From: Granulicella arctica
GTDB taxonomy: Bacteria > Acidobacteriota > Terriglobia > Terriglobales > Acidobacteriaceae
NCBI RefSeq assembly: GCF_025685605.1
Contig: NZ_JAGTUT010000002.1
Coordinates: forward strand, 62,001-126,000
Direction of reading: 5' to 3'
DNA: 64,000 nucleotides
The position numbers were made by a program, and so were the translations under genes. The notes below the pieces were generated by a model, which searched no databases, was not told the DNA's origin, and worked only from the letters and a program-made list of their open reading frames with translations. Shown piece after piece: positions 1-8,986 of this stretch; position 1 is the first letter of the stretch, and every line of letters starts with the position of its first letter.

Positions 1-1197
1 GGATCCATAATTGAAACTGGTACAAGTCGTTGCATTTTTGAACGGATCTGACTGAAACGCCGCGATAGCGTCGCTGAATCGACCTATATTCTCGTGATTT
101 CGATACGCCAGGACGCGCAGACTTCCGTCGCGGCCGTGTACGTTGTGATCGTGCTGAAACTCGATCTGATCGCCGTAGTACTTGAACAACCTGAAGTCGA
201 TGGACAACTGGTTGGGATCTTTTGGAGGGGTGATGCGCCCATACCGCACCGACCATTTGTCCAGAAATAGCTCCGTCACAGCGCCCCAGGAATAGCCGCG
301 CGCGTCGGAGGCGAAGTCGTAAGCGGCGTTGGTCAAGAAGGCCAGATTGAACAGACCCTGACGTGGATCGATTCCAAAGGAGTTCTTATCGAAGAAATCT
401 AAAATGCTGAAATTACCTGCTTCGATGACCAGTCGCCTGCTTCTGTACGTCTTCCCCAACTGTTGTTGGCCGGACTCCGCCTGGACTGAATCTCCTCCGA
501 ATTCAAAGGTTTGACGAAGGTACGAACGCGATCGATAGAGGGTTGGAGCCTCTGCTCCACCTTTCTGAAGTTCGAAGTCCTGGATTGCGCCGCCAAGACC
601 CTTCAGGTTCGACAACGGACGCTCGGAGATGAGTTCAGGGACAAAATAGACCTCAGCACCCTTCCAGAGACTCGCCCCTACGTATAACGTTGCAGTTCCG
701 GTGAAGCTTTGTTCCGCATTCGGAAGAAGTGAGTTCGTGCTGCCGTTAGCATTTGTGTACGGGGCTTTGAAAGCCTTTTTCCACGCGTAGATGTAAGTGA
801 ATTGCCCGTAAGCGTTCCAGCGCTCATTCTTCGTATCGTGACGGCCACGTTTCGAGAGATATCTCATGAAGGTCGGCTGTTCATCGGAAGACTCGGGATC
901 AAACGATGTGTCCTGAAAAGTGGCATCGGCGCTATCGAGCGGTCGCCGTGTAGATCGCATGAAATCAAGTGGCAGCAAAGCTGCAGTAAGTGCCTGATCC
1001 TCATCCAGGAAGCGCTCGGCTGCCAATGGAAAACGTGCAAGCGGAGCGTCTGGGAGCGCAATAGTTGTCTGAACTTGGGCAACCGAACTGAAAGGAAGGA
1101 TTAGGCTACTCCCGAGAACCGCAACAACAAGCCTCAACCGAAGGAGGAGGCTCCTTTCCCTTTCGAGAAATTGGGCAATGCGAGAAGCGATGTTCAT
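1..1197 (-). CDS. OprB-like carbohydrate porin (partial, 3' end beyond the window)
   Basis: An outer-membrane beta-barrel that probably lets sugars or similar solutes diffuse into the periplasm. The frame stays open for 399 codons from the ATG at 1197 to base 1, so the C-terminus lies outside the window. The N-terminus has a basic, then hydrophobic, signal peptide ending near SSVAQ. Mature-region segments such as FFDKNSFGIDPRQGLFNLAF and YDFASDARGYSWG match the pattern I know from OprB-type carbohydrate-selective porins (an FxDxNxxxxDPRxxF segment, then an ADTRGY-like segment). Alternating polar/hydrophobic stretches fit beta strands. The start is chosen because the signal peptide begins there. 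It is transcribed leftwards and upstream lies 425 bp with no gene. The family assignment is from motif memory, and the exact substrate is unknown. Confidence 0.72.
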   Translation of the reverse strand, partial: MNIASRIAQFLERERSLLLRLRLVVAVLGSSLILPFSSVAQVQTTIALPDAPLARFPLAAERFLDEDQALTAALLPLDFMRSTRRPLDSADATFQDTSFDPESSDEQPTFMRYLSKRGRHDTKNERWNAYGQFTYIYAWKKAFKAPYTNANGSTNSLLPNAEQSFTGTATLYVGASLWKGAEVYFVPELISERPLSNLKGLGGAIQDFELQKGGAEAPTLYRSRSYLRQTFEFGGDSVQAESGQQQLGKTYRSRRLVIEAGNFSILDFFDKNSFGIDPRQGLFNLAFLTNAAYDFASDARGYSWGAVTELFLDKWSVRYGRITPPKDPNQLSIDFRLFKYYGDQIEFQHDHNVHGRDGSLRVLAYRNHENIGRFSDAIAAFQSDPFKNATTCTSFNYGS

Positions 1198-1622
1198 CCT
1201 GGCTCTACTTTCGGCAGTGATTTAGATAAGCTTGGATCTGGGTTGGTCCCGTATAACTTACCAAACAGACAACACAGGAAGATTACGGATGGGTTTCGAG
1301 GGCATGCTGCTTCATCTCGAGTTGTTGGAAGATATGTAAACAAAGCGTGGGCTCAGCAGTGGGCGCACACGAAGGTTGCCACATCTTTCGACGAAGCAGC
1401 CGAAGCAGATCGCTAGTTGTGGATGACTGAGAACAGCCTTCGATCCACAGTCCGTTTGCCATACGAGAGGTGAGGAACGGTGAAAACGCTCCTTGTTGGA
1501 TGGCTGCAGTGAAAATCCCGGAGTCAATCGCTACAGATATCCTGGCGAGGGGATGAGCAGAGTCTGGTGATCAATGCACCATGAGTTCAATCTTACCTGT
1601 CCACGTGAATACCACAAAGGTG
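1198..1622. other. Intergenic region between porin and thioredoxin genes
   Basis: I find no convincing gene here. Short open frames on both strands lack ribosome sites and recognisable domains. The porin promoter should lie in this stretch, reading leftwards. A half-match to a LacI-type operator (TGAAAACGCTCC, near 1481) is present but is not palindromic enough to call. Confidence 0.4.
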
Positions 1623-2057
1623 TTATCCCGAAGCCGACCGGAGCCACGCTTCCATCTGCTCGTGACCGACAAGCCCTGGCTGTTGAACGATAGTACGGCC
1701 CCCTGAAAGCACGACGAAGTTTGGGATGCTGCGGACCTGAAAGCGAGCGGACAGTTGAGGATTCGCCTCCGTATCCACCTTCAGCACGATCGCCCGACCG
1801 GCCATGTTGGCAGCAGCGCGTGCCACCTCCGGAGCAGCGGTCCGACAAGGTCCACACCATTCCGCCCAGAAGTCGATAAGAATCGGCACCGTTGCATGCT
1901 GCACGATGTCGTCAAACATCAAAGAATCGGCAGCAAGCGGCTCGGCTAGGGGAAGAAGCGGCTTCTTGCAGGCCCCGCAGCGGCCGGTGCTGCTCAGATG
2001 CTTCGCAGGAATACGGTTCTTTTGTTTGCAATGCGTACATGTTCTGATTACTGACAC
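1623..2057 (-). CDS. trxC: Thioredoxin 2 (TrxC type, zinc-ribbon thioredoxin)
   Basis: A cytoplasmic disulfide reductase of 144 residues. The N-terminal 32 residues carry two CxxC pairs (Cys7/Cys10 and Cys27/Cys30) that form the zinc ribbon typical of TrxC. The thioredoxin fold follows, with active site WCGPC at residues 67-71 and the cis-proline segment RSIPNFVV. The length matches the family (about 140). Thioredoxins reduce many targets, including the APS reductase encoded 5 kb away, but that link is inference. The gene stands alone, with the TonB receptor at 2371 divergent from it. Confidence 0.93.
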   Translation of the reverse strand: MSVIRTCTHCKQKNRIPAKHLSSTGRCGACKKPLLPLAEPLAADSLMFDDIVQHATVPILIDFWAEWCGPCRTAAPEVARAAANMAGRAIVLKVDTEANPQLSARFQVRSIPNFVVLSGGRTIVQQPGLVGHEQMEAWLRSASG

Positions 2058-2370
2058 AGGATGCCTCTTTGTGCGATTTACGTTGCAAATATTAGATGTT
2101 GCGCAGGACCAGAGGACTGTTTCGTTGAACCTATCCCCTATCTTGCCACCTTCTTACCGGTTGTTGCATACTCGGTTGGTCGCAGAATCGCGAAGTGACA
2201 TACCTTTCCGACCGAGAGACCTTTCAGAAAAACTCTTTCATCTTATTAGTGTTTGCGATCTGCAACTAAAACCAGCCTGGAAAGCACGACGATGTTCAGT
2301 CTGAAAGCTCGCAGACGCCGAATCTAGTTACAAGAATCGCAGCAAGAGAGCAGCTTGTCAGGGAGACATT
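2058..2370. other. Divergent intergenic region, thioredoxin/TonB receptor
   Basis: This 313-bp space should hold the promoters of the leftward thioredoxin gene and the rightward receptor gene. The only clear signal is a GGGAG ribosome site just before the TTG start at 2371. I see no RNA motif, repeat or short cysteine-rich frame, unlike the space upstream of the next receptor. Confidence 0.4.
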
Positions 2371-5300
2371 TTGACCGTCATATTTCTGAGCCGGTTTGAT
2401 TTCAACCGTTTTGCCATAGCACTCCGGTTGGCCTCACACGGGGCTTTGGTTGCGATCGCCACGTCAGCCGGCATCGCTTCCTTGTCAGGTCAGACACCCG
2501 CCCCCGCATGGAGAGGAGTTGTTGAAGATGCTCCGGCTCACCAGATTGCGCAAGCAACGATAGCTTTGAATGCTGGTAACGAGCATAAGACAGCGACGAC
2601 TACACTCGATGGAGCTTTCGTCTTCAACTCACTTTTGTCGAAGACCTACTCACTGACTGTCGAAGCAAATGGCCGCACCTATCGCACGCCCACCACGATC
2701 AAGATCCCTGCACAGGCGGCGTCGGTCATCCTTATGCTCCAGGCTGATGGCACGTTGATCGTCGGAGCAGAAGAGGAGAAAGCCGCTGTAGGTGGCGAGC
2801 AATTGACCAGCAAGGCCGTAAGTGAGATCCCCCTCAACAAACGCGACTTCAGCCAACTGCTCCTGCTCGCAGCTGGTACAGCAGCCGATTCAAGCGGAGC
2901 CTCTAATTTTACGCAGCAGTTCGCCATCAACGGCCAGCGCGGAGTCGAAGCGGTCTTCGCCCTCGATGGAGCGGACAGCAGCGATCCGGAGCTGGGCGGG
3001 GGCACCTTCACCAACCTCAACGTGGACGCCGTCCTCGAGCTACAATCCCTCTCCGGCGTCATGCCCGCAGAGATCGGCCGCGGAGCCTCAGGCTTCACCA
3101 ACATCCTTACTCGCTCCGGCACAGACAGCATTCACGGCTCCGTCTTCGAATTCCTCAGGAACTCCTCGCTCGACGCCCGCAACTACTTCGACCATCCCTC
3201 ACCCGCAAGTCCCGGCCGCATCCCGCCCTTCAAACGAAATGAGTTCGGCTTCACCAACGGCGGTCCGATCATACTTCCCCACCTCTATAACGGTCGCGGC
3301 AAGGCCTTCTACTTCGTGGAGTATCAGGGCTTCCGGCAGGTGCTCGGCACCACCCAGGTCTTCGCCGTACCGACCATGCAACAGCGGGTCGGTATGGACA
3401 CAACCGCCTACGCCGGCGACCTCCTCACCGTACCCGTCGACTCGGCCATCGCCAAGGTCCTCGCCCGTTATCCCCTGCCAAATCTTCCGTCGGGCACCTT
3501 CGGCGCAAACACCTATGCCACCTCCTCAAAGGTCACCACTAACGCTGATCAGTTCTCGCTCCGGCTGGACTACCAGCTTGGGACGAAGGATCATCTCTTC
3601 GGCCGCATCACCTTCGACAATTTGGACGGTCCCATAACCAACCCTGACCAGACTGCAATTGACCCAAGCTTCGGTGTTGAGTATGTCGACCGGCAGCGTA
3701 ACGGTGTCGTCACCTGGATCCACACTGCCTCCCCGCGCTTCACCTTCGAGACCTCCATCAGCGCCACGCGCACCACGCCATCCTTCCCCACCACCAACCA
3801 GACCGATCCCGCCATCAAGTTCAACGACGCACTCTTCGAGCCCTTCAACGCTCCCGGCGGCTCCGTCACGCGCGCCTTCGGCAACCTCTTCCACGGTCGG
3901 GAGAATGTCTCCTTCACCACGGCAAACCACGCCCTCAAAGTCGGATTCGAGACCCGCCTGAACCGCGACTCAACCTACTTCGGCATCTCTCCCAACGGCG
4001 AGTACGACTTCGGCGGAGGCACGGCCTACGCCCGCACCGAGATCAAGTCGCAGAGCGGAACGCACGACGTCCACATCGGCGATCCCCTGCCCGATACTCT
4101 CTCCGCGCTCCTCTCCGGAAGCCCCTTCGCCTACACCCGCGCCGTGGCACCCTCCTACTTTTCCAACGGAGAGAACATCGGCCCCGCCTCGGATAATCGC
4201 AGCGGCTTCGCAGCCTATATACAGGACGCCTGGAAGGTCACCGACCGCATCGTACTCAACTACGGCCTCCGCTACGAGCTCTACACCGCCATCTCCGATC
4301 GCGCCCGCAAGACCTCCGGCTTCTATCCCGCGCCCAACGGAGGACAGCAGTTTCTCGTCAATCCGCAGCCCGGCTACAAGAAAGAGATGAATAACTGGGG
4401 TCCACGCGTTCAAGTTGACTATCGCTTCTCCGATCGCTTCCGCGGGCACGCAGGTGCAGGTCTCACCACCATCCCCCCAAACATCTGGCAGGATAACCAG
4501 CTCACCGGCGCATTGCCCTTCGTCGTCTACCCCCGCGTCACCGCAGCCGTCGGCGCACAAATCCCCTACGGCTTTCAGATCACCCCAGCGCAACTGCCAC
4601 GCGTCTATACCCCCGCCGGCGTAGACATCTTCGCCAGCGGACGATCGAACGATGTTCCCGCGAACACCGTCCTCGATATCGACCGCCTCGAACGAGACAT
4701 CGCCTCGCTCTCCGGGCAGCCCTCGCCGCTTAACGTAAGCGCCATCAGCCGAGGTTTCGGCAACGCCATGCTGGCCACATGGTCGCTCGGTCTCGAGCGC
4801 TCCATCGGCAATGTCACCGCATCCGCAAACTACGTCGGCACCACGGCCTACAAGCTCGCCCGTAACTCCTTCCCGAACGCCTACCCCGGAGCCACCGCAG
4901 CCTTCGCGCGCTTCACGCAGTTCAACGCAAGCGGCGCTCCCGTTGGCGGCTTCGGCACCGAAAGTGAGATCACGCCGACCTCGCACTCCAGCTACCACGC
5001 TCTCCAGCTATCCGCCGCCGGGCAAACTCCGCACGGGGGCCCCGGCATGCAGGCAAGCTACACCTGGTCGAAGTCAATCGACGACACCAGCACAGTAGCC
5101 GGAACCTCCGCAACCAGCACCGTAGGCGCAATCGCTCAAGCCGCTCCGCAGAATCCCTTCGACACCCACTCCGAACGCGGCCCATCCACCTTCGACGCCA
5201 CCCATTCCTTCTCGCTCAGTCTCACGCAGGAACTCCCCATCCAGAAGCTCCCCTTCCTCGATGAGATCAACCGCAAGGCGACAGAAGGCTGGCAGCTCAT

Positions 5301-5790
5301 CAGCATCTCCAGCATCAGCAGCGGAACGCCCTTCACCGTCTACTCCGGCATCCAGCAAACTGGAGCAGGATCAGCGAATGCAGACCGCCCAGACCAGATC
5401 GCGCAGCCCACCCTTTCGACAGCGCGCGCACGACATGAAGACTACTTCGGGCGCGGCGATAGCAATGGCACCTTCTTTTCTATACCTATCGGAATCGCGG
5501 GGGGCACCGGCCCGAATCTAGGACGCTTTGGCACCCTTGGGCGCAACACCTTTCGCGGTCCCGCCTTCTACAACTTCGACATGTCCCTGGCGAAAGACAC
5601 TCCAGTTGGCAAGCGTAAGTCTGGCAGCGAACTGGTCAACGTCCAGTTCCGCGCCGAGTTCTTCAACATCTTCAACATCGTGAACATGGGGCTTCCGTCC
5701 AACACGATCCTCGGCTCAGGCTTCGGCCTCATCAACCGAACCGCAGGAAGCTCTCGGCAGATCCAGTTTTCGTTGAAGGTCGCTTACTAG
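2371..5790 (+). CDS. TonB-dependent receptor, Oar-like, with carboxypeptidase-regulatory-like domain
   Basis: An outer-membrane receptor of 1139 residues, expected to import a substrate with energy from TonB. A hydrophobic export segment lies around residues 15-40. A beta-sandwich resembling the carboxypeptidase regulatory domain follows to about residue 125. The plug domain is at about 130-290 and contains FAINGQRG and GSVFEFLRNSSLDARNYFD, the signature of Oar-like receptors. A long barrel ends in the pattern RQIQFSLKVAY with a terminal aromatic residue. Start: TTG at 2371, preceded by GGGAG 7 bases upstream; no better in-frame start is visible. It converges on tauE with only 5 bp between the stop codons. 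The substrate is unknown. Its closeness to the sulfur genes suggests, but does not show, a sulfur compound. Confidence 0.88.
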   Translation: MTVIFLSRFDFNRFAIALRLASHGALVAIATSAGIASLSGQTPAPAWRGVVEDAPAHQIAQATIALNAGNEHKTATTTLDGAFVFNSLLSKTYSLTVEANGRTYRTPTTIKIPAQAASVILMLQADGTLIVGAEEEKAAVGGEQLTSKAVSEIPLNKRDFSQLLLLAAGTAADSSGASNFTQQFAINGQRGVEAVFALDGADSSDPELGGGTFTNLNVDAVLELQSLSGVMPAEIGRGASGFTNILTRSGTDSIHGSVFEFLRNSSLDARNYFDHPSPASPGRIPPFKRNEFGFTNGGPIILPHLYNGRGKAFYFVEYQGFRQVLGTTQVFAVPTMQQRVGMDTTAYAGDLLTVPVDSAIAKVLARYPLPNLPSGTFGANTYATSSKVTTNADQFSLRLDYQLGTKDHLFGRITFDNLDGPITNPDQTAIDPSFGVEYVDRQRNGVVTWIHTASPRFTFETSISATRTTPSFPTTNQTDPAIKFNDALFEPFNAPGGSVTRAFGNLFHGRENVSFTTANHALKVGFETRLNRDSTYFGISPNGEYDFGGGTAYARTEIKSQSGTHDVHIGDPLPDTLSALLSGSPFAYTRAVAPSYFSNGENIGPASDNRSGFAAYIQDAWKVTDRIVLNYGLRYELYTAISDRARKTSGFYPAPNGGQQFLVNPQPGYKKEMNNWGPRVQVDYRFSDRFRGHAGAGLTTIPPNIWQDNQLTGALPFVVYPRVTAAVGAQIPYGFQITPAQLPRVYTPAGVDIFASGRSNDVPANTVLDIDRLERDIASLSGQPSPLNVSAISRGFGNAMLATWSLGLERSIGNVTASANYVGTTAYKLARNSFPNAYPGATAAFARFTQFNASGAPVGGFGTESEITPTSHSSYHALQLSAAGQTPHGGPGMQASYTWSKSIDDTSTVAGTSATSTVGAIAQAAPQNPFDTHSERGPSTFDATHSFSLSLTQELPIQKLPFLDEINRKATEGWQLISISSISSGTPFTVYSGIQQTGAGSANADRPDQIAQPTLSTARARHEDYFGRGDSNGTFFSIPIGIAGGTGPNLGRFGTLGRNTFRGPAFYNFDMSLAKDTPVGKRKSGSELVNVQFRAEFFNIFNIVNMGLPSNTILGSGFGLINRTAGSSRQIQFSLKVAY

Positions 5791-5795
5791 CCTGT

Positions 5796-6560
5796 TTAGT
5801 GACGCGTGGCAGCATAGACGTTGGTGTAGATAAACTGCGTGCCAATGATGAAGAGCCAGATCCAGAGGGCGAATCGCAGAGGACGTTTGGGAATCCACTT
5901 AGCAGCGATAGTCCCGAGAACAACTCCGAAGAAGCCGCCGATGACCAGATGCTGAAGAAGGAGCGTGCTGGTTCCATGAAAGAATCCATGCGCCCCGCTA
6001 CCTACAATCGAGAGCACAAACCCAAACACAATATCCGTGCCGACAACCTGCGCGGGTGTCAGTGGCGTTAGCCCAAGCAAGGCAGCAGAGCCCAGCGCAC
6101 CCGCACCCGCAGACGAAAAGCCTACCTCTGCACCCACCGGGAACATCAGGAACGGCAGTAGGCGGCTACGATCTTTCCGCTCACCTTCAATCCGAGCCGG
6201 ACGAAACGAAAAGAAGATCTGCCAGAGAGCCGTAAACACCAGCACTCCACCGAGCAAACCATTGAGAACCAGTTGAGGACCGTGGATGTCCAGATGACGC
6301 AGCACAAGCGAGCCGATGAGCACTCCCGGCAGACCACCCAACACCATAAATCCAAGCACTCGCCATGACACCTGCTTACGCGCGATCTGCGACGGCACCA
6401 GAACCAGCTTCACCGCGGCGGAAAACATCAACCCCGTGCCCACGGCGACAGACGCTGGCACGCCGAGGAACAGGATCAGCAGCGGCGTCGTGATGGTGCC
6501 GGCTCCAACTCCCGTAAGAGCGATAAAGACGGCGATGATGAATCCAATGACATATTCCAT
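5796..6560 (-). CDS. TauE/SafE-family membrane protein (sulfite/organosulfur anion transporter)
   Basis: A 254-residue inner-membrane protein with about eight hydrophobic segments. The N-terminal repeat begins with FIIAVFIALTGVGAGTITTP, matching the GxGGG-like start of the TauE/SafE family. Members carry sulfite, sulfoacetate or related anions, often outward. The gene begins 30 bp after cysH in the same direction, so it is the last gene of the cysD-cysN-cysH-tauE operon. A role in sulfate uptake or in venting excess sulfite made by the APS reductase fits that position. The direction of transport cannot be read from sequence. Confidence 0.85.
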   Translation of the reverse strand: MEYVIGFIIAVFIALTGVGAGTITTPLLILFLGVPASVAVGTGLMFSAAVKLVLVPSQIARKQVSWRVLGFMVLGGLPGVLIGSLVLRHLDIHGPQLVLNGLLGGVLVFTALWQIFFSFRPARIEGERKDRSRLLPFLMFPVGAEVGFSSAGAGALGSAALLGLTPLTPAQVVGTDIVFGFVLSIVGSGAHGFFHGTSTLLLQHLVIGGFFGVVLGTIAAKWIPKRPLRFALWIWLFIIGTQFIYTNVYAATRH

Positions 6561-6590
6561 GAGTCTCGATTCTGTGAAGCTGCCATCAGG

Positions 6591-7337
6591 TCAGCCGTTC
6601 GGCGCGGCCTGGATGTGAATACCACATTCGACCTTGCGGCCCGCCCAGCGCCCGGATCGAGGATCGTTAGGATCGGTCGGGATGGAGGTACATGGCTCGC
6701 AACCGATGCTAGAGTAGCCAACGTCGTAGAGCGGTAGCAGCGGAATGCTGTAACGACTGCAAAGCTGCCACACATCACGCGTCGTCCAATCGGCAAAGGG
6801 ACTGAGCTTGCGAACAACGATCCCACTCGGCAGCGTGAAGTCAGCGACCTCTTCAAGAGCTGCCCTGCTCCTAGCCTGTTCTCTGCGCAGGCCCGTAAGC
6901 CAGACCTTGTACTTCGCAACAGCCGCAAACAGCGGTTCGACCTTCCGCAGAGCACAACAGCGATCCGGCGCAATTTGGTGCAGAAGCCCATGCTCAACCT
7001 CCTGCTCGGGAACGCTTTGCGCAGGAACAAGATTGATCAGGTTCAACTTCCAATCCGTAGCAATACGGTCGCGATAGGCGTAAGTCTCGGCGAAGTGATA
7101 GCCAGTGTCGAGGAAGAGGACAGGAATCTCAGGGCGCAACTCACGCACCAGATGAAGCAGAAGAACGTCCTCAGCCTGAAAGCTGCAGGTAAGACAGGCA
7201 TCTTCTGCACCTATCTCAACACTAAGCTCATCCTCGAGTAGCGTCTGCACATGCTGAAGTCGTTCCAGTAAAGGAGCCTCAAGGATCGCGCGAGGTTCTG
7301 AAGCCGGAACTACCGAAGGCTGAGTCTCTGAAATCAT
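6591..7337 (-). CDS. cysH: Thioredoxin-dependent APS reductase (iron-sulfur type CysH)
   Basis: Reduces adenylyl sulfate to sulfite and AMP in the cytoplasm. It has 248 residues. The PAPS-reductase fold holds an FQAEDVLLLHL nucleotide-loop region and LDTGYHFAET. Two cysteine pairs, Cys127-Cys128 (DRCCALRKVEPL) and Cys213/Cys216 (GCEPC), are the four ligands of the 4Fe-4S cluster that marks APS-using enzymes rather than the PAPS-using enterobacterial form. The C-terminal ECGIH motif carries the catalytic cysteine (238). The start overlaps the cysN stop in an ATGA, so the two are translationally coupled. The APS specificity agrees with the missing APS kinase in the operon. Confidence 0.95.
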   Translation of the reverse strand: MISETQPSVVPASEPRAILEAPLLERLQHVQTLLEDELSVEIGAEDACLTCSFQAEDVLLLHLVRELRPEIPVLFLDTGYHFAETYAYRDRIATDWKLNLINLVPAQSVPEQEVEHGLLHQIAPDRCCALRKVEPLFAAVAKYKVWLTGLRREQARSRAALEEVADFTLPSGIVVRKLSPFADWTTRDVWQLCSRYSIPLLPLYDVGYSSIGCEPCTSIPTDPNDPRSGRWAGRKVECGIHIQAAPNG

Positions 7338-8986
7338 TTAAGGTCTCCTCGCAGAACGCCCTGGGCTTCAAGAAAACGAAGTGAAGCTTCAGTTCCGGCA
7401 GCTTCCACCTCTGCATCGCCGACAGCAATCGTGCTCACAGACGATGGAACATGCGTGAGCACCAACGCTCCAGCTTCCCTAAGCGCCGAGATCAGACCGA
7501 TCTCGAACGATGCAGGTCGAACCACAAACGCGCCACGAGCAAACAACGCGCGCTCAACCGCATCCGCACTCTCACCCGATCCGGTAATGTGAACATGAGC
7601 ACCCGCATGACCCCAGCGCGTAATGCGTTCCTCAGCAGAGACCGGCGTCGTCCGCGGCTCCTTGTCCAGATCTACCTCGCGAATCATCCCAGCAGCAACG
7701 GTCGTGTTGCTCACAGGGTCTATGAGCACAAAGCTCCCAGTCACCCGATTCGTCGCGTATCGATCCACGCTGAGTGGTTGCACCGACTCGATCTCGACCA
7801 ACCCGATGCCGTTCAGCTGCAGCGTAACCGCCGCCTGCTGTTCGAGCGTAGCGACATCGAGCCGATGGACAACCGCCACAACACGCGCCTGCACCGTACG
7901 GCTCGTATGCTTCAACAGATAGCGCCGCGTCAGATCGAGTGGCTGCTCATCCATCCACACAACGGACGCACTAAAGCGGCTGGTCGTCGTCGCCGGTGAT
8001 TCAGGCGATACAAGCAGATCGCCTCTGCTGATATCCAACTCGTCTGCAAGCGTCAGCGTAATCGATTGAGGCGCGCATGCTTCTGCCAGGTCACCATCAA
8101 ACGTGACGACGCTGCGAACGGTGCTGACCCGCCGCGACGGTAGTACCATCACCGCATCGCCCGGGCGAATGGTGCCCGCGGCAATCTGTCCCGCAAAGCC
8201 ACGAAAGTCCTGATCCGGTCGGAGTACCCGCTGCACCGCCAGCCGAAAAGGATCCGTAATTCCAGCCTCCGCCGCAGGTACACTCTCCAAAAGCTGAAGC
8301 AGTGAAGGTCCTTCGTACCAAGGCATCGCGCCCGTGATTCGCACAACGTTATCCCCGGCAAGCGCACTCACTGGAACGAAGTAGAGATGCGGCGGCCGCA
8401 GTTCGCCTAGCTGGTCCATAAACGCGGTAAACTCCGCGCGGATATCGTTAAAAACCTGCTCGGCGTAGTCGACAAGATCCATCTTGTTAACCGCGACAAG
8501 TATGTGCCGAACCCCAAGCAGAGCCGCAATGCAGGCATGACGCCGAGACTGGATCAGCACTCCCTTGCGCGCATCGACAAGCACAACGGCAAGCGATGCT
8601 GTCGACGCACCCGTCGCCATATTGCGGGTGTACTGCTCATGCCCAGGTGTATCCGCAATGATGAACTTGCGTCGCTCCGTAGAGAAGTAGCGATATGCCA
8701 CATCGATCGTGATCCCCTGCTCCCGCTCCGCACGCAGACCATCGGTAAGCAGCGCCAGATCAAGAACACCGACCCCGGTCGTCCCCTTCCCCTCAATGGA
8801 GCGCACCTGATCGTCATAAACGTTTTGCGTGTCGTAAAGAAGCCGCCCAATCAGAGTCGATTTGCCATCATCCACGGAGCCCGCAGTCGAGAAGCGAAGA
8901 AGATCGCGCAGAGGCTCATCAACCTCATCCCGAGAAGCGAGCGGTGCAGACACTTCAAGTTCAAGTAGAGTTTCAGGACTCGCCAT
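7334..8986 (-). CDS. cysN: Sulfate adenylyltransferase subunit 1 (GTPase) with degenerate APS-kinase-like tail
   Basis: The regulatory GTPase of ATP sulfurylase. GTP hydrolysis drives formation of APS from ATP and sulfate by CysD. The G domain shows GSVDDGKS at 36-43, DTPGHEQ at 112-118 and NKMD at 167-170, followed by elongation-factor-like beta barrels ending near residue 445. It is 550 residues, longer than plain CysN (about 475) and shorter than CysNC fusions (about 630). The extra C-terminal 100 residues align by eye with the start of APS kinase (a GHxxAxxxxTG lead-in and ERALFARG helix), but the P-loop reads ITGSGESADA with no GKS. The tail is therefore probably a non-catalytic relic. 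The start overlaps the cysD stop as TAATG. Confidence 0.94.
   Translation of the reverse strand: MASPETLLELEVSAPLASRDEVDEPLRDLLRFSTAGSVDDGKSTLIGRLLYDTQNVYDDQVRSIEGKGTTGVGVLDLALLTDGLRAEREQGITIDVAYRYFSTERRKFIIADTPGHEQYTRNMATGASTASLAVVLVDARKGVLIQSRRHACIAALLGVRHILVAVNKMDLVDYAEQVFNDIRAEFTAFMDQLGELRPPHLYFVPVSALAGDNVVRITGAMPWYEGPSLLQLLESVPAAEAGITDPFRLAVQRVLRPDQDFRGFAGQIAAGTIRPGDAVMVLPSRRVSTVRSVVTFDGDLAEACAPQSITLTLADELDISRGDLLVSPESPATTTSRFSASVVWMDEQPLDLTRRYLLKHTSRTVQARVVAVVHRLDVATLEQQAAVTLQLNGIGLVEIESVQPLSVDRYATNRVTGSFVLIDPVSNTTVAAGMIREVDLDKEPRTTPVSAEERITRWGHAGAHVHITGSGESADAVERALFARGAFVVRPASFEIGLISALREAGALVLTHVPSSVSTIAVGDAEVEAAGTEASLRFLEAQGVLRGDLK

Noticed and set aside
802..1104. A 100-codon plus-strand frame over the porin 5' region
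   Set aside because: The porin frame on the minus strand has a signal peptide and family motifs. This one has none.
3970..4998. A 342-codon frame antisense to the first TonB receptor gene, and similar ones at 16757-17716 and 46875-47828
   Set aside because: No recognisable motifs, skewed composition, and full overlap with strongly supported genes.
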